A stretch of 64,000 nt of DNA from Adiantum capillus-veneris (GCA_014529385.2 CM043966.1:103055087-103119086); one strand, 5' to 3'. Counted from the stretch's first letter, positions 1-12,400 are shown. Made by a program: numbers and translations. The notes: a model not told the origin generated them from the sequence alone.

Positions 1-2796
1 AAGGCACCTCAATGTGCTTTGTGTGAGCATGAAAAATTGGGTTCCTCACAACTACCAACGTGCTATGATTGTCAGTGTTGTATTCAACACCCAAATCATC
101 CATAAAGGCGTATGATCCATACACAATAAACCGTAGCTGTGAAGATTGCCTTGTACTCAACCCTGAGCGCTCTGATTGTCAGTGTAGATGATAACGACAG
201 TGTCGTATTCAACACCCAAATAATCCATAAGGCGTATGATCCATACACAATCAACCATAGCTGTGAAGATTGCCCTGTACTCATCCTTGCAATTGAAAGT
301 GGCCACAATAAATTGCTTCTTGCTCAACCATGATATGCATGAATTGTCGAGCATGAAGCAAAAACCACTCATGCCATAACAACGAGCCCAATCCATGTTT
401 GAAAAAAACATGTAAATGTGGCAGCAATGATCTCCCTTGGGATAAAACAACCCAAGATGTAAAGTGTCACTCAAGTAGCAAAAGATCCTCTTGACAACCT
501 GCCAATGCTTAAGACTTTGGGCATAAACTTGCTAACCTGAGAGACTGCAAACTGAATATCTGGCCTCGTATTGCATACATAAATAAGGCATTGATAAAGA
601 GTGACATTGACAGGATCACAACATCTATGAAGACTCAATTTGTAAATGTGTTTCCATGGGAGTAGTAATAGGTTTGCAGTCCTCAAGTTCAAATTTCCAT
701 AGCAATGTTCATATGCAGCTTGTTTGGCACAAGCAATACCACCATCACATTGCTTAAACTGTATGTCCAAGTATTGATGCAACAGTTCCAAGTCTTTCAT
801 ATTGAAAGTAGTATTTAAATCAATCTTAAATTCATTAATATGTCTCATTTGGTCCAGTGATCAGCAAATCATCCACATGCAGAACAATGATGAGAAATAT
901 ATCACCCTCTTGACGTTTTACATACAAAGTGCTTTCTGTTGGACTGTTACGAAAGCCTTGTTCAACCAAATGAGTGTCAACTTTCTCATACCAAGCACGA
1001 GGACATTGCTTCAACACATACAAAGATTTCTTACATTTGCACAATTTATCTTCTTGTCCTTTTATGAAATTTTCACAAGGTTGTGTTACATAAACTTCCT
1101 CTAAATATATCACCATTCAAAAAAGCAGTAACAATGTTTGATTGGTGTACATTCCATCCAAAATGAGCTCCCAATGCAGGTATAAAACACACAGTAGTCT
1201 TACGACTAGTGGGAACACAAGTCTCTTCATAATCTATGCCTTGCTGTTGTGAAAAACCTTTTGCAACAAGTCAAGCCTTGTAGGGATCAATCTCACCATC
1301 CGGCTTAAGTTTCAACTTGTAAACCCACTTCGTACCAATGGCTTTTTTTCCAGGAGGCAAATCAAAGTCGTGTCATTTTCTGTAAGTGCATCATGTTTTG
1401 ATTGCATGGCAGCCATCCAATCTTTTGGATTTTGTGCTTCATCAAAAGACAAAGGTTCCTCTACATCACGTAAGCTAGAAAGAGCCAAAGCATAACAATA
1501 TAATACATAAGATGTATGGCGAAAACTTGAACGAGTACGACTAGATAAAGGTGCATCCAATTTACTATCACACAAAGCATGCACCATTCATTTTGGCATA
1601 CCTCTAGCCTGCTAATTCTCAGCCCTTTTCACATCAAGTACATCATGTATATCTGCATCAGTAATATGCTAATTTGTAGCATTTTTTGAAACCGCCATAT
1701 GTTGTATATTTGCCTCATTGGAATTTACATTCAAGTTTCCACCATTGAGAAGAGGTAACAAACTATCTTAAATGTCCTGTGAGCTTACATTACTGTCTCT
1801 AGTAATGCTAACAAGGGCTGAATAGAATCTTCCACAAACATAATATCTCGTGAAATAAATATATGTTTCGTCTGTGGATGGTATAATCTGTAACCTTTGC
1901 TCTCAATATTGTAACCAACAAAAATGCATTTAGCAGCCTATCATCCAATTTTTTACGATGCGTTTGTGGCACCAAAGCATAAGCCAAACAACCAAAAAAT
2001 ATGTGATCAATAGATGGCTTCTTATCATGCCATGCTTCATAAGGAGTCATAGATTACAAAGCTTTTGCAAAACACCTATTAAGTACATAAGTAGTGCATA
2101 TGATAGCCTTGAGCCAAAACGAATGTGGCAAAGGTTAACTCTTGACCATACATCATGCCATTTTTACAAGTGAACTCTACCAAAAATTGCTTGAAGCAAA
2201 CACTTCAAACATAGCTTTAAGCGGATACATCCATGCATGTCCGGAGTAATCATCAATGAAAGTCACGAAGTAAAGGTAATTGCCCAAGAAAAGAGTTCGC
2301 ATAGGTCCATAAACATCACTATGCATAGGTTGCAATCTATATGTAGCCCTAACTAAACCATTCTTTGGGAACTTTGAATGTTCCATCTTACCCAAAAATA
2401 CAGCCTTCACAAAAATGCTTCAAGAGGCGGCAAAGAAGCAACCATATCAAATTTTTGCAAATACAACAAATTGGTAAAATTTAGTTATCCAAAACATGCA
2501 TACCAAAGTTTTGCATTTCAAACAGTCTTTGAACCCACAACTGCATTTGCAAAATTATGCCCACATTTGTCATACAAAATGAGCTTATACAGTCCATGAC
2601 ATAAATTTCAGATGCAGCAATTTCATCACTAAAATTGAGATCATGAACTATACATTTATCATCCACAAATTTCACAACAAGACCAAGTCTTGCAAAAGTG
2701 CGAATATAAACAAAAGTTTCTTTTTTATCCCAGGTATATAAAGTGTATCAAAACGTGTGTGAGAAGTGCCGTTTGTAGCAGTTAGCACAATCTTTT
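1..2796 (-). pseudogene. Copia-1 pol, 3' part: GAG-pre-integrase, integrase, RT, RNase H
   Basis: Minus-strand reading frames give, in order, a pre-integrase piece (2481-2700), an integrase core with FIDDYSGHAW (2177-2410), the integrase tail with TPYEAWHDKKPSI (1808-2050), RT with YLEEVYVTQP and the catalytic HVDDLL form of YVDD (835-1116), and RNase H with the CISWLSKKQF stretch (157-474). The pieces lie in different frames with stops between them, so no polyprotein can be made. A stretch of about 125 bp in RNase H is present twice in tandem (from 81 and from 206). Domain order is normal for Copia. The function in life would be cDNA synthesis and integration; this copy is dead. Confidence 0.88.
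2792..2796. repeat. Target site duplication, Gypsy-A left (CTTTT)
   Basis: This 5 bp flank matches 7575-7579 (CTTTC) except at the last base. Other Copia copies read CTTTCC here, so the right copy is ancestral and the left one has mutated. Confidence 0.7.
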
Positions 2797-4400
2797 TGTA
2801 ACATTTAATGGTCTAGTAACTTGTGTATAGCGGAAAATAACTTAGACATAGTGAGCATTTTATTAAGAATAGATTCCTAATGAGCATAGCAAGAGGGCTT
2901 GGATGGAGAGAGCAACAAAAGCATAACACCTAGTTAGATAGGCATGAACAATACTTCAAAAAGAGAGAAATTAAACTATTGACAACAATTGAGGACCGGA
3001 TTTACATGGAGCTGGTCTCCCCTCCAAAAGGCTTTGTATTATAGATTTCCCCTATCAAGGGAGATATTTTACAATCCAATACTTTGTGTTCCTTAAATAA
3101 CTAGCTGGTGCAATGAAGATGGGAGCTTCAAGCACCAAGCTTACAGTTGAACACAACATCCATTCTCTCACGGTCTCAGACCCAAGACCTTACATACCTT
3201 TGAAGATGGTGAGAGCTAGCGGGGTACGAGAGTAGATCGAGAGGAAGAAGGAGTATTCTTATGAGAAAGAAGTATTTCTCCTCACATAATCACTCTTAAT
3301 AGCTTAGCATAGCTTAGTAATTGGCATGGTAGAGGAGATGAGCATGCATTGAAGCTTGGATCTTGGTTGGATTTGTATCACAAAGCCAAGAGTTGTTGGT
3401 GTAGGCCTCCCTTCTCACAAGCTTGGAGTAGATGATGAGCTTTCCATTAAAGCTTGAGAAGGAGATAGTCTTCTTTACTTCACACATGAGCTTGTGTGAG
3501 TGTGTGTGTGTGTGTGTAATGCCTTGCAAATATCAGCCCCCTCTCTCTCTCTCTCTTGGTCGACCCCTCTTGCTATTTGCTCATGCTGGCATCCTATTGG
3601 CCCCTGCACAGCTTAGCCAATGACAATTAAGAAGTATAAGTGATAGCCTTGTGAGATGTGTCTCCCTCTCCCCTTCTGTGAGAGCATTAGTTATTTAAAT
3701 AATTCAATTAAACTCTCATTGGACCTCTTAGTCTTCTAGCCAATAGGAATTAGGCAAGCCATTGGGCTGTTGAATGCTCATTGGACCCCTTGGTAGACTG
3801 TCCACCAATAGTCTTCTAGAGAGCTTAATTTCTATTGGTTCTTTTATCAAGTGTTTTTAAATGAATTAAACTAAATTTACTCTAGCCTAATTCTCATTGG
3901 TCCACCTCTATGGCCATCCAAAAGGATTTGAATGCACCTTGGGGGAAACTGGGCTAGAAACATCACATGTGTCCACTATGCCCTTTGTGTAAAGGGAGCT
4001 TGGAAGAGTGTGTGTGTGTGTGTGTTTCTCTCTCATCTCCTACAAAAATGGCTTGCCCCCTCCTTGATAGGGATGTGGGAACACTTTTGAGTCTCCCCAT
4101 AAGCATCCGAATGTCTCTAAGGTTTGAGCATAGAACCGTTCATTTAATTTTAGAACCCAAGCTTTTTGGAAGTCTTAATGGGTTGAACCTTAGGGTCTTT
4201 GAAGCCCATTGATGCACATTGCTCTTTTTCAGACGGTCCCTCTTTGGATCCCTATTTTCTGTCCTTTGGATCCCTGCTGAGATCGGTCTGCTAGCCTTAC
4301 CAACATTCTAGCTTTTTCTCCCCTGGTACTTCCCCATATTAAATAATCAGTTTAACATGAGAAAACCATACAGGAGAATTAGATATTGGTTATTATGACA
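2797..4400 (-). repeat. Gypsy-A 3' LTR (1604 bp)
   Basis: It starts with TGTAAC and ends with TATGACA next to the inner sequence TTACCTCTCTC, the complement of the polypurine tract. Bases 3655-4400 are repeated at 6830-7574. It contains (GT)n at about 3497-3517, (CT)n at 3540-3556 and (TG)n at about 4009-4025, as the LTRs of Gypsy-B also do. Confidence 0.85.
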
Positions 4401-4415
4401 TTACCTCTCTCTTGA
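4401..4415 (-). other. Gypsy-A polypurine tract
   Basis: On the minus strand this reads CAAGAGAGAGGTAA directly before the LTR start TGTCA. The same tract precedes the 3' LTR of Gypsy-B, which supports its role as the plus-strand DNA primer. Confidence 0.7.
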
Positions 4416-4799
4416 AATCATAGTCGTCCTTGACTATGAAGTAGAGACGATAAAGGCTAGTCATTAGTCCGTTTGCTAGCGGGTAGAGGAACCCTATTTT
4501 ACCCTACGACATAGTCCCAGAATGGATGACTAGTCCATTTGGTGCTTGAGAGCGTTAGCTGCCGCAAGCATGTCTGTACGTTAATCCGTATCAATCTTCC
4601 ATAGTAGAGTGACAAGCTCTACTTGGTGTTCGGGAGACATCATCTCCGCAAACATGATCCTAAGCATGCATACTTCTTAACATTTGTGCACAATAAAGAA
4701 AAAGAGAGTCTTATAATTAAGACAAAAACTTTACTCATTTAAACATTTTTACATTTGCTTACTCTAGGGAAGCATTGTAAGCATTGACAAGGTTTAAGT

Positions 4800-6829
4800 T
4801 ATCCTTTAATTGTATGCCTTGCATCCATCTAGCATCTTCAAAAGGATAATTCTTAAACTTAATAAGATACCGTCGGATAATCTTACCGCCTCTCAATACC
4901 TTGTCTTCATGCCGGAGAATGGACTCGGGTTGCAACACCTCTTCTTGGTCCTCATCTCCGGTGGGTCTTCAATAGTTGGTTCTTGAGGTGGCTCTCCTTT
5001 GTAAGGCTTTAGTAGGCTCACATGGAAAGCATTGTGTATGAGCCAATGAGTGGGCAACTTGAATTGATAGGCTATCTCATTGACTGGTCTAAGCATCTAG
5101 AAGGGACCATAGTACATTTTTGCTAACTTAGCATAGTACTTTTGGTGTCCCGTAAGATTCTTGCCCGTTGTATGCCTTAATCGAGCCTTGGGAAACTTAA
5201 GCAAGACCCAGTCATTTTGCTTGAGGCTTGAGCTCTTCTATGCTTATCAGCAGCAACCTTTTGCCTTTGCTGTGAGATAGAGATAGCATCCTTAATCTTT
5301 TGGAAAGATTCTTGTAGGTCTCGGCTATACTCATCTGCAGCGAAGATCTTCCCGTGTACCTTAAGTAGCAGGGGACTTTTGGATCTTCCCTCAATTACCT
5401 CAAAAGGTGCTTTTTTGGTGGAGGTATATATAGTGTTATTGTAAACATACTCCACTAACGATAAGTACTTCTCCCATTGGGCCCTTTGATCTACTTCTCT
5501 TACATAGGATTTTATTAGATCAAGAATTGTTAGGTTAGCTATTTCACTTTGGCCATCCGTTCGGGGATGACAGGCCGAAGAGAAGTTTAGCCTTGTACCT
5601 AGATTCTCAAAGAGACCCTTCCAGAAATTACTGGTCATTCTAGGATCTCTATCTGACACTATGGACATCACAAAGCCATGGTACTTGAATATTTGTGATA
5701 TGAAGAGGATTGCCATTTGATGGGCTTTGATAGTATTTTTAACATGTATAAAATGAGCTTGTTTGCTGAATCTGTCTACTATCGTCCATATTCCCGTATT
5801 CCTATGGATAGACTTAGGCAATCCAAAGATAAAATCCATATATGGATATGCTCTCCCATGTTGAATTGGAGATTGGAAAATGTTGAAGCAATTCAGGTTG
5901 CTTCCCTCTATCAAACTTCATCTTTTGGCATACCACACATTTAGAAACATACTCTTGTATGTTTGCTTTCATGGCAAGCCAATAGAAATATGTTTCTATC
6001 CCTTATAGGGTAGACTGAATCCCTCTATGCACCGCATAAGGAGGAGCATGAGAGTCATACAATACTTTCTCATGTATTGAGTTAGTAACACAGTCTATTG
6101 CCATAGAGAAGATAAATATCTTGTAAGGTAAATGGTTCTTCTTTTTTCCCTAGTGCAAGGCTTGAAATCACATCTCTAAAATTGGGATCAATAGCGTAAT
6201 CATCTATCATAGAAGATAGATCATTGTGAGTTGCTATGGAAACCGCATTTACTCTCGGTCGTCTTGAGAGTGCATCGGCTACTTGATTATGCTTGCCAGG
6301 TATATGAGCAATATGAAAATGAAATTGTGAAAGGAAATTTGTCCACCTCATTTCTTTGTCGGAGAGCTTGGTCCACAGAATGAAAGGACCCCCCAATAAA
6401 TAGTGCTTCCACGAGTCTAAGGCATGTAGAACTGCGAGGAGTTCCTTTTCATAACTGCCTAGAGCTTGCTCAAGAGGGTTGAGCCTTCTAATTTTGTAGC
6501 TATGGCGTGTCCTTCTTGGAGCAAAATAGCTCCAAGTCAATCACCACAAGCGTCACATTGGACCTCAAATGGTTTTGAGCGATCTGGCAGTGTAAGCACA
6601 GGTTGAGAGACAAGCTTTTCGAAAGCATTGTTCTCCTTGGCAGACCATGTATACCTAACGTTTTTCTTTGTTAGGTCACGTAATGGTCTTGCAATTTGTG
6701 AGAAATTTTCTATGAAGCGTCTATAGTATGCAAACATACCTATAAAGCTTCTTAGTTCATGTAGATTCCTTGGATTAGGGCATCCTTTTATTACCTCTAG
6801 CTTTGATGGATCCATTTGGATGCCATCTG
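4800..6829 (-). pseudogene. Gypsy-A pol remnant: RT end, RNase H, integrase, chromodomain
   Basis: Minus-strand frames give the RT connection segment with SFIGMFAYYRRFIENFSQIA (6537-6826), RNase H with FEVQCDACGD and HIPGKHNQVADALSRR (6082-6600), the integrase core with SIVSDRDPRMTSNFW and HPRTDGQSE (5177-5914), and a C-terminal piece with FHVSLLKPYKGEPP (4893-5096). The last is followed, toward 4810, by a chromodomain-like stretch. This order and the C-terminal chromodomain are typical of chromoviruses. Several frameshifts and stops separate the pieces. The region 4416-4800 is the untranslated 3' part and shows no coding. Confidence 0.87.
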
Positions 6830-7574
6830 ACATGTGTCCCTCCTTCCCCTTTTGTGAGAGCATTAGGTATTTAAATAATTCAATTAAACTCTTGTTGGAC
6901 CTCTTAGTCTTCTCGCCAATAGGAATCAGGCAAGCCATTGGGCTGTTGAGTGCTCATTGAACCCCTTGGTAGACTGTCCAATAGTCTTCTAGAGAGCTTA
7001 ATTTCTATTGGTTCTCTTATCAAGTATTTTTAAATGGATTAAACTAAATTTACTCTAGCCTAATTCTCATTGGTCCACCTCTATGGCCATCTAATAGGAT
7101 TTGAATGCACCTTGGGGACAACTGGGCTAGGAACCTGACATGTGTCCACTATGCCCTTTGTGTAAAGGGAGCTTGGAACAGAGAGTGTGTGTGTGTGTGT
7201 TTGTCTCTCATTCCCTACAAAAAAGGCTCGCCCCCTCCTTGATAGGGATGTGGGAAGACTTTTGAGTCTCCCCACAAGCATCCAAACATCCCTAAGGTTT
7301 GACCATAGGACCTTTCATTTAATTTTGGAACCTAAGCTTTTTGGAAGTCTTAATGGGCTGAACCTTAGGGTCTTTAAAGCCCATTGACGCACATTTCTCT
7401 TTTGCAGATGGTCCCTCTTTGGATCTATATTTTCCCTTCTTTGGATCCCTGTTGAGACCAGTCTGCTAGCCTTACCAATATTCTAGCCTTTTCTCCCCTG
7501 GTTCTTTTCCATATTAAATGATCAGTTTAACATGAGAAAATCATTTAGGAGATTAGATATTAGTTATTCTGACA
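6830..7574 (-). repeat. Gypsy-A 5' LTR, truncated
   Basis: This 745 bp block repeats 3655-4400 with scattered differences and ends with CTGACA at the insertion edge. About 860 bp of the LTR are missing on the side facing the body of the element, where RT sequence is fused to it. It holds (GT)n at about 7186-7201. Confidence 0.82.
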
Positions 7575-7579
7575 CTTTC
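7575..7579. repeat. Target site duplication, Gypsy-A right (CTTTC)
   Basis: This is the right copy of the 5 bp duplication. Together with 2792-2796 it marks the insertion point in the Copia-1 protease to pre-integrase region. Confidence 0.7.
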
Positions 7580-8800
7580 CAACTCCCTTGACCGAATAAG
7601 AGGCATTGTTGGCACGTGACTGTACTCCCATGAGGGATAGTCTTGAGAGAGGTAAACAAGTCCCAATGTGAGGTAATGTGCTTTGTAGCACCACTATCAA
7701 AGTACCACACATGTAAATTTCTGTAGAAACTGACATACATGCATCATGGACAGAAGGATCGTAAGTACTTTTTGCACTAAATGCCCACTCTGCATCTGCA
7801 TAGCATCACAATCTCCTTTCACAGATTTACAATTATTGTAGTATAACCAATCTCTTTCTTCTTGTCCTCTTTTGCCTTTAATTTAGGACATTCCTTAATC
7901 AAGTGATTATTGGTCTTGCAATAATGGCAGCGCATCTTCTTCTTGCTATTTTTAACCAGAATTCCCAAAAGAGGTGCTCCATCAGAATCATTAGGAACAG
8001 GTGATTTTTCACTCACTGAAGAACCACAAGAAGTGACTACATTACTATTACCATCTTTTCTTTGAGCAAAAAAATCACGTTGAACTGCACGCTGTTTAGC
8101 CATGTTCTTTCTTGAAAGTGACTCTTGCAACAGCAATCTGCATAATGCATCAAACTTGACAACATCGGGATTTCCTTGGGTCATAAGTCTCCAAGAGAGT
8201 CCAAGTACTAGCAAAATTCTGGAAAAAATCTTGCAAAGCATCAAGAACAGTCTGCACAAGTGAATTGTCATAAATTACTTTGCTTGCAAAAATGACTTTC
8301 TCATTAAATATCCTTCATACCAACAAGAAAAGTGTCCATGTCATCTTCCTCATGCCTAATCTGACTCCAACTCTTTACGCAAAAATGCAATTTTAGCCTC
8401 ATTGTGGCTTGCATAAAGACCAGCCAAAATATCCCAAGATTGTTTAGCTGATTTAGCTGAGTGAATGTGAGGAGTAATAGTGCACTTCACAGATAATGCA
8501 ACTAGTAGATGAGCTAGTGCATCTCTAACATCCCAACGAGCCTGATCAGTCATAGGCAAAATAGCTCTAGAAACAACAATCTTGCAGTCAAAACTTGCAA
8601 CATCCTCAACAACGACTGTATCCATAGAATTGGGACGTACATCAATGCCTTGCCCTGCACAACATTCCAAATTCCTTTTGACACAAGAACATGTTGCATC
8701 ATGTAAGAAAACATTGGGTAATTGTCCCCATCCAATTTATCCTCAGCGGCGGCGGCAAACATCTTGAACATATATGTGATGTTGTCAGTTGTGGCGAGTG
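7580..8800 (-). pseudogene. Copia-1 gag and protease
   Basis: Minus-strand frames give the gag N-terminus with KLDGDNYPMFSYMMQHVLVS (8550-8780), the central gag region (8356-8670), and a zinc knuckle CHYCKTNNHLIKEC of CX2CX4HX4C form (about 7870-7915). The protease active-site stretch DSGATKHITSH follows at about 7690. Gag would form the virus-like particle and the knuckle would bind RNA. The ATG that starts gag in Copia-D and Copia-EF is not preserved at the equivalent place near 8800. At least three frameshifts are present. Gypsy-A interrupts the frame just after the protease. Confidence 0.87.
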
Positions 8801-9133
8801 TCTGCACTTGATGTGAAAACTGCCCAAAAACAGAAAAAATGAAGCAAAACTTACACACACTATATAGAAAAACCCAAAGAAGAATGTAAGGAACCTGTTA
8901 TGCAAAAAATAGCACTGACAAAAAATTTGCACAAACGAACAAAATTGCCTGCACAGTACTACATGTAGTGGAAACAGAGACCAAAATGAGTCCGAATGAA
9001 AAATATGAGTAGACCAAGATCTACAAGCTTACCCAAAGTATTTTTCGACCTGTTGACGCTCACCAAAGCTCACCCAAATTGGAGAAAGTGAGCAGGTGAC
9101 GTTGGCGACTATACCTGGGAGGACGCAACCTGC
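8801..9133 (-). other. Copia-1 leader between primer site and gag
   Basis: This stretch matches the untranslated leader of Copia-D (42795-43129), including TTTTTGGGCAGTTTTCACAT near the gag start. It has no coding of its own. Confidence 0.7.
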
Positions 9134-9145
9134 TCGAATACCAAT
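9134..9145 (-). other. Copia-1 primer binding site (tRNA-Met)
   Basis: On the minus strand this reads ATTGGTATTCGA next to the LTR. It is a one-base variant of the TGGTATCAGAGC complement of the initiator tRNA-Met 3' end. Confidence 0.75.
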
Positions 9146-9375
9146 TGTTGGAAATAGAGTTGCAAGAGAACACACACAGCTTGGAGAAGATGAAGAAGCT
9201 CAAGGCACACAATAGAGAAACTAGTATTGCTTAGTGCACAACTGAAAGATCAATTAACCCTTGAATGATGGATATTTATACAGTGTACGTGGGAAAAAAA
9301 CTCCTAGTGAGGAAAAAAATGCCCCGGCAGCCTAAGTATGTTCACACACATCACTACGACATATGTATGGTAACA
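9146..9375 (-). repeat. Copia-1 5' LTR (230 bp)
   Basis: On the plus strand it begins TGTTGGAAATAG and ends GGTAACA. Its reverse complement matches the 227 bp LTRs of Copia-D, including CCGGGGCATTTTTT and the CAAGCTGTGTGTG region. Flanking host sequence follows (9376-9481), in which I see nothing. Confidence 0.85.
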
Positions 9376-9481
9376 TTTTTGACGCACTTGATCCATCTCT
9401 AGTATCCTACTTAGCTACCAAGAATCTTTCATCCGAACCATCTCTTAGGGAACATTTTTCATATATAAAATGTGTAGATCA

Positions 9482-10039
9482 TGTCATAAAATCTAATATC
9501 TAACCAACCCAAACGATTTTCTCATATTAAATTGATCATTTAATGTGGGAGAATAAACAAGAACATGGGTTAGAATATAGACATGTGTTTATGGATCTGT
9601 CTCAACACCTGGCCAAGGTTAAAAGGGGTCCAAATGAGAGATGGTATGTTAAAGAGCAAGGCTACCTAATGGAGCTTAAATACCGTAGGGTTAGCTTCAT
9701 TAAAGACCCCTTACCCAAAAGCTTGAGGTGTTTCTCACATGCTTAAATGACTAAAGTTCTTGAAGTATTTAATTCAAAGATAACTCTCAAGAGGCATGAA
9801 CGTTTCCATGCTTGATTGACTAAGTCCTTGAAGTATTCCATTCAACACAATGACTTAATAAGCATAAAAGACACATGCTCAAATGATCCTCCATATGTGG
9901 CCCTCATGATGTGTTTGAATGCTATTGGATAGGTTTTAAAGGGGTCCAATGAGAATTTAGATACATAAAAATAAATAATTAAGTATTTCTCTCAAAGAGA
10001 AAAAAGAGGACACATGTCCAAAGGAAATAATAAAATAAT

Positions 10040-10076
<37 letters not shown>

Positions 10077-10107
10077 GGAATAAGCATGAGAGGGGGGGTA
10101 TACTCTT

Positions 10108-10143
<36 letters not shown>

Positions 10144-10834
10144 TCTCTCATTGTGTGGAATGCCAAAGGCAAGAGCTTCATCTCCTTCTAGAAGCTTGTT
10201 GAGAAGTGGAGAGCCTACACCAACACTCTTGGCTATGGAATGAAAATCCAACCAAGAGCCATGCTTCAATGCTTAAGCTTTCCATCTTCTTCATCTTACT
10301 TACTATGATATTATGTTATGCTAAGCAAGAAGAGTGATGATAGGTGAGGAACTATTTCTTTCTCCTATGGATGAATCTTCTTCCTCTTTCCTACCCTCAT
10401 TCCCTGCTAGCTCTCTCCACCTTTTAAGGTGTTTGAGGCCTTGGGACCGAGGCTTGGGATAGTTAATGCTTTTTGCAAAGTTTATGTTAAGCTTGTGGTG
10501 CATGAAGCTTTCCATCTTCATAGCATCACCAAGGTCACAAGGAACACAAAGATTGTATTGTAACAAGTCTCTCTTGAGGGGAGAATCTATAATACAAACG
10601 CCTTTTGGAGGGGAGACCGGCTCCACGTAAATCCGATCCTCAACTATAGTCATGTTCTCTAATACTCTCTCTCTTGCAAAAGTATTGTTCATGCCAAGTT
10701 AATTAAGTACTATGTTTATGTTGCTACGATCAATTAAGTTCACCCTCCATGGTCTCAAAGTAATATCACAAAAATGCTCACTCTAATTCTCTTAATTCCG
10801 CTATTCTCAAAGTTCATAGGCCATTTCCATTACA
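9482..10834 (+). repeat. Gypsy-B 5' LTR (1353 bp)
   Basis: It runs from TGTCATAAAATC to CCATTACA and is repeated at 18047-19482. It contains (GA)n at about 10045-10072 and (CA)n at about 10111-10140, which expand or contract between LTR copies. The short open frames inside it are low-complexity artefacts. Confidence 0.87.
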
Positions 10835-10835
10835 C

Positions 10836-10847
10836 TGGTATCAAAGA
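10836..10847 (+). other. Gypsy-B primer binding site (tRNA-Met)
   Basis: TGGTATCAAAGA lies one base after the LTR end and is complementary, with one mismatch, to the 3' end of initiator tRNA-Met. The leader from here to about 11270 shows no clear coding. Confidence 0.75.
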
Positions 10848-11273
10848 ATTTGGTTTCTCTTTTCTTGCTTAAGAAGAGATTTCCTTAAGTAGCCTATAAA
10901 TGGTTGATTTTGTTAAATATATTAGGGTAAGTGGGACTAGGATCTATTCTCGATTTTGTTGAGCCCACTATGTGGAATATGGTGCACACCTCGGGAGCTT
11001 TGGTCTTAATAATGGGGTCTTTTTAGACTTGCCTACGGCTTTACCATTATTGAGTCATAAGAAGTCTGAAAGGAGCTATCCCTCGGCAATTCTGCTATGT
11101 TAGACCCACCCCACTACTCTCTATAATTAACCAATTCGAGCCGTGGGTGTAGATACTTAAGTGCTTATTTTCAAAGGCTAAGAGGAGTAGCAACGAAGTT
11201 TTTGAGTTGCCAAAGAATACAATAAGTAAACACATAAGTTTAATTAGCACGGCTGACAATAACCAAGAGAGTA

Positions 11274-12400
11274 CAATGAACATTGATAACTTTGATTTTT
11301 CACATGAAGGTGCTAATGATGATGCTCCCATGTTTATCAATTATCTTGTTACTAGGTTGCATCAAGCTATGGGCAACCCTACTTTGCAAGCTGAAGTTAC
11401 TCAACAACTTCTTTCTTATGGGATTTTCCTTCCTCTCTAAGAGGAGAGAGAGCTTAGGAGGCCTCTTGATGAGACCCCAAAAGAAGACTCTCTCCCATAC
11501 GACAGGAGGAATCCAAAGAACAAGAAAGTAATGAATCCCTAAGTTCCTCTAAAGATGTGGCTCCACGAAGACGGCGGTTTAGACGATCGCCAACTCCTCC
11601 CAAGAGGAAATGGTCAACACACAGTCCTTCTCCTTGTCACTCCAAAAGGGAAGAGAGGAAACAAAGGAAGAAAAGGTCAAGAAAGAGGTCTCCCTTTCAC
11701 ACCGACAAAGTATTGGCCTTCATCCAACAATTTGATGCGGCCTTTGGAGACGAGGGCTTCACGGTGTCCTCCAAGCTACGTCATGTAGCTATGCACTTCC
11801 AAAAAACGGCTCGCCAATGGTGCGCTAGCCTTTGTGGCAACGGTGAAGCGCCAAAGACATGGAAAACTCTAGGAGTTTCCATCATGAAGCAATTCCTTGC
11901 AAGCGATGCAAAGGAAAAAGTACTTACCGAATGGCACAGTTTGAAGCTTCTCTCCCATAGTCTATTCACAAATATGTGGACAAGTTTTGGGATTTACATC
12001 TCAATGCTACTATCTTCCAAAAGATAGACTTCGCCGAGCAAAAGCAAAATATTTGTGGGGGATTACCTGAAGAAATGGCCGAGTATGTCAACTCCCAATG
12101 GCTTGGTTCTATCACCGAAGTAATCCACCACACCATGGTTGCTTCCCGCATCAATTTCCAACAAGGGGATAGACGGAATATCAAACCCATGGAAAACAAA
12201 GAAAAAAATGATGCAAAGAGGAAAACCAATGCCCAAAATTCTTCCCAAGGCACTTCCTACAACAACAACAATAGGTCCAAGGAGAAGGGAGTTTACAAAG
12301 GTAAAAACAAACTCTCTCATGAAGAGCTTGAAGCTTTTTGCAAGGATTCCAAAATGTGTTCATTGATGATATCCCTATGGACTTAGCTCCAAAATGAGGG
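11274..12400 (+). pseudogene. Gypsy-B gag (broken)
   Basis: Three frames together give a gag: an N-terminal piece MNIDNFDFSHEGANDDAP (11274-11440), an Arg/Lys/Ser-rich linker followed by a retrotransposon gag domain with LRHVAMHFQKTARQWCASL (11557-11960), and a tail with FQKIDFAEQKQNICGGLP (11976-12360). Gag would build the particle. The usual CCHC knuckle and the aspartic protease are missing. The gag tail passes within about 60 bp into the segment just before RT, so an internal deletion is likely. Frames shift near 11440 and 11960. Confidence 0.8.

Larger units (their letters stand above)
2797..7574 (-). mobile_element. Gypsy-A: internally deleted LTR retrotransposon nested in Copia-1
   Basis: A minus-strand Ty3/Gypsy element of about 4.8 kb sits inside Copia-1. 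Its outer ends read TGTAAC and CTGACA on the plus strand and it has a 5 bp target duplication. It keeps a full 3' LTR, the chromodomain tail, integrase, RNase H and the end of RT. At about 6829 the RT sequence runs straight into the middle of the other LTR. The start of that LTR, the primer site, gag, protease and most of RT are therefore gone. LTR and protein match Gypsy-B at 9482-19482, so both belong to one family. Confidence 0.88.
1..9375 (-). mobile_element. Copia-1: degenerate LTR retrotransposon, 3' end outside window
   Basis: A Ty1/Copia element lies on the minus strand. Reading from high to low coordinates it has a 230 bp LTR, a tRNA-Met primer site, gag with a zinc knuckle, protease, integrase, reverse transcriptase and RNase H. 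The window begins inside RNase H, so the 3' LTR is missing. It belongs to the same family as the two Copia elements at 42.5-57.1 kb, because LTR and protein align throughout. It is older than they are, with many stops and frameshifts. Gypsy-A (2797-7574) interrupts it between the protease and the GAG-pre-integrase region; the two Copia halves rejoin exactly when A is removed. Confidence 0.9.

Noticed and set aside
10014-10202. Open frames rich in Arg-Glu, Ser-Leu or Thr-His
   Set aside because: They are translations of (GA)n and (CA)n microsatellites in an LTR. The same holds for 23821-24109, 34121-34668, 36361-36409, 37801-37830, 38341-38558 and 39697-40190.
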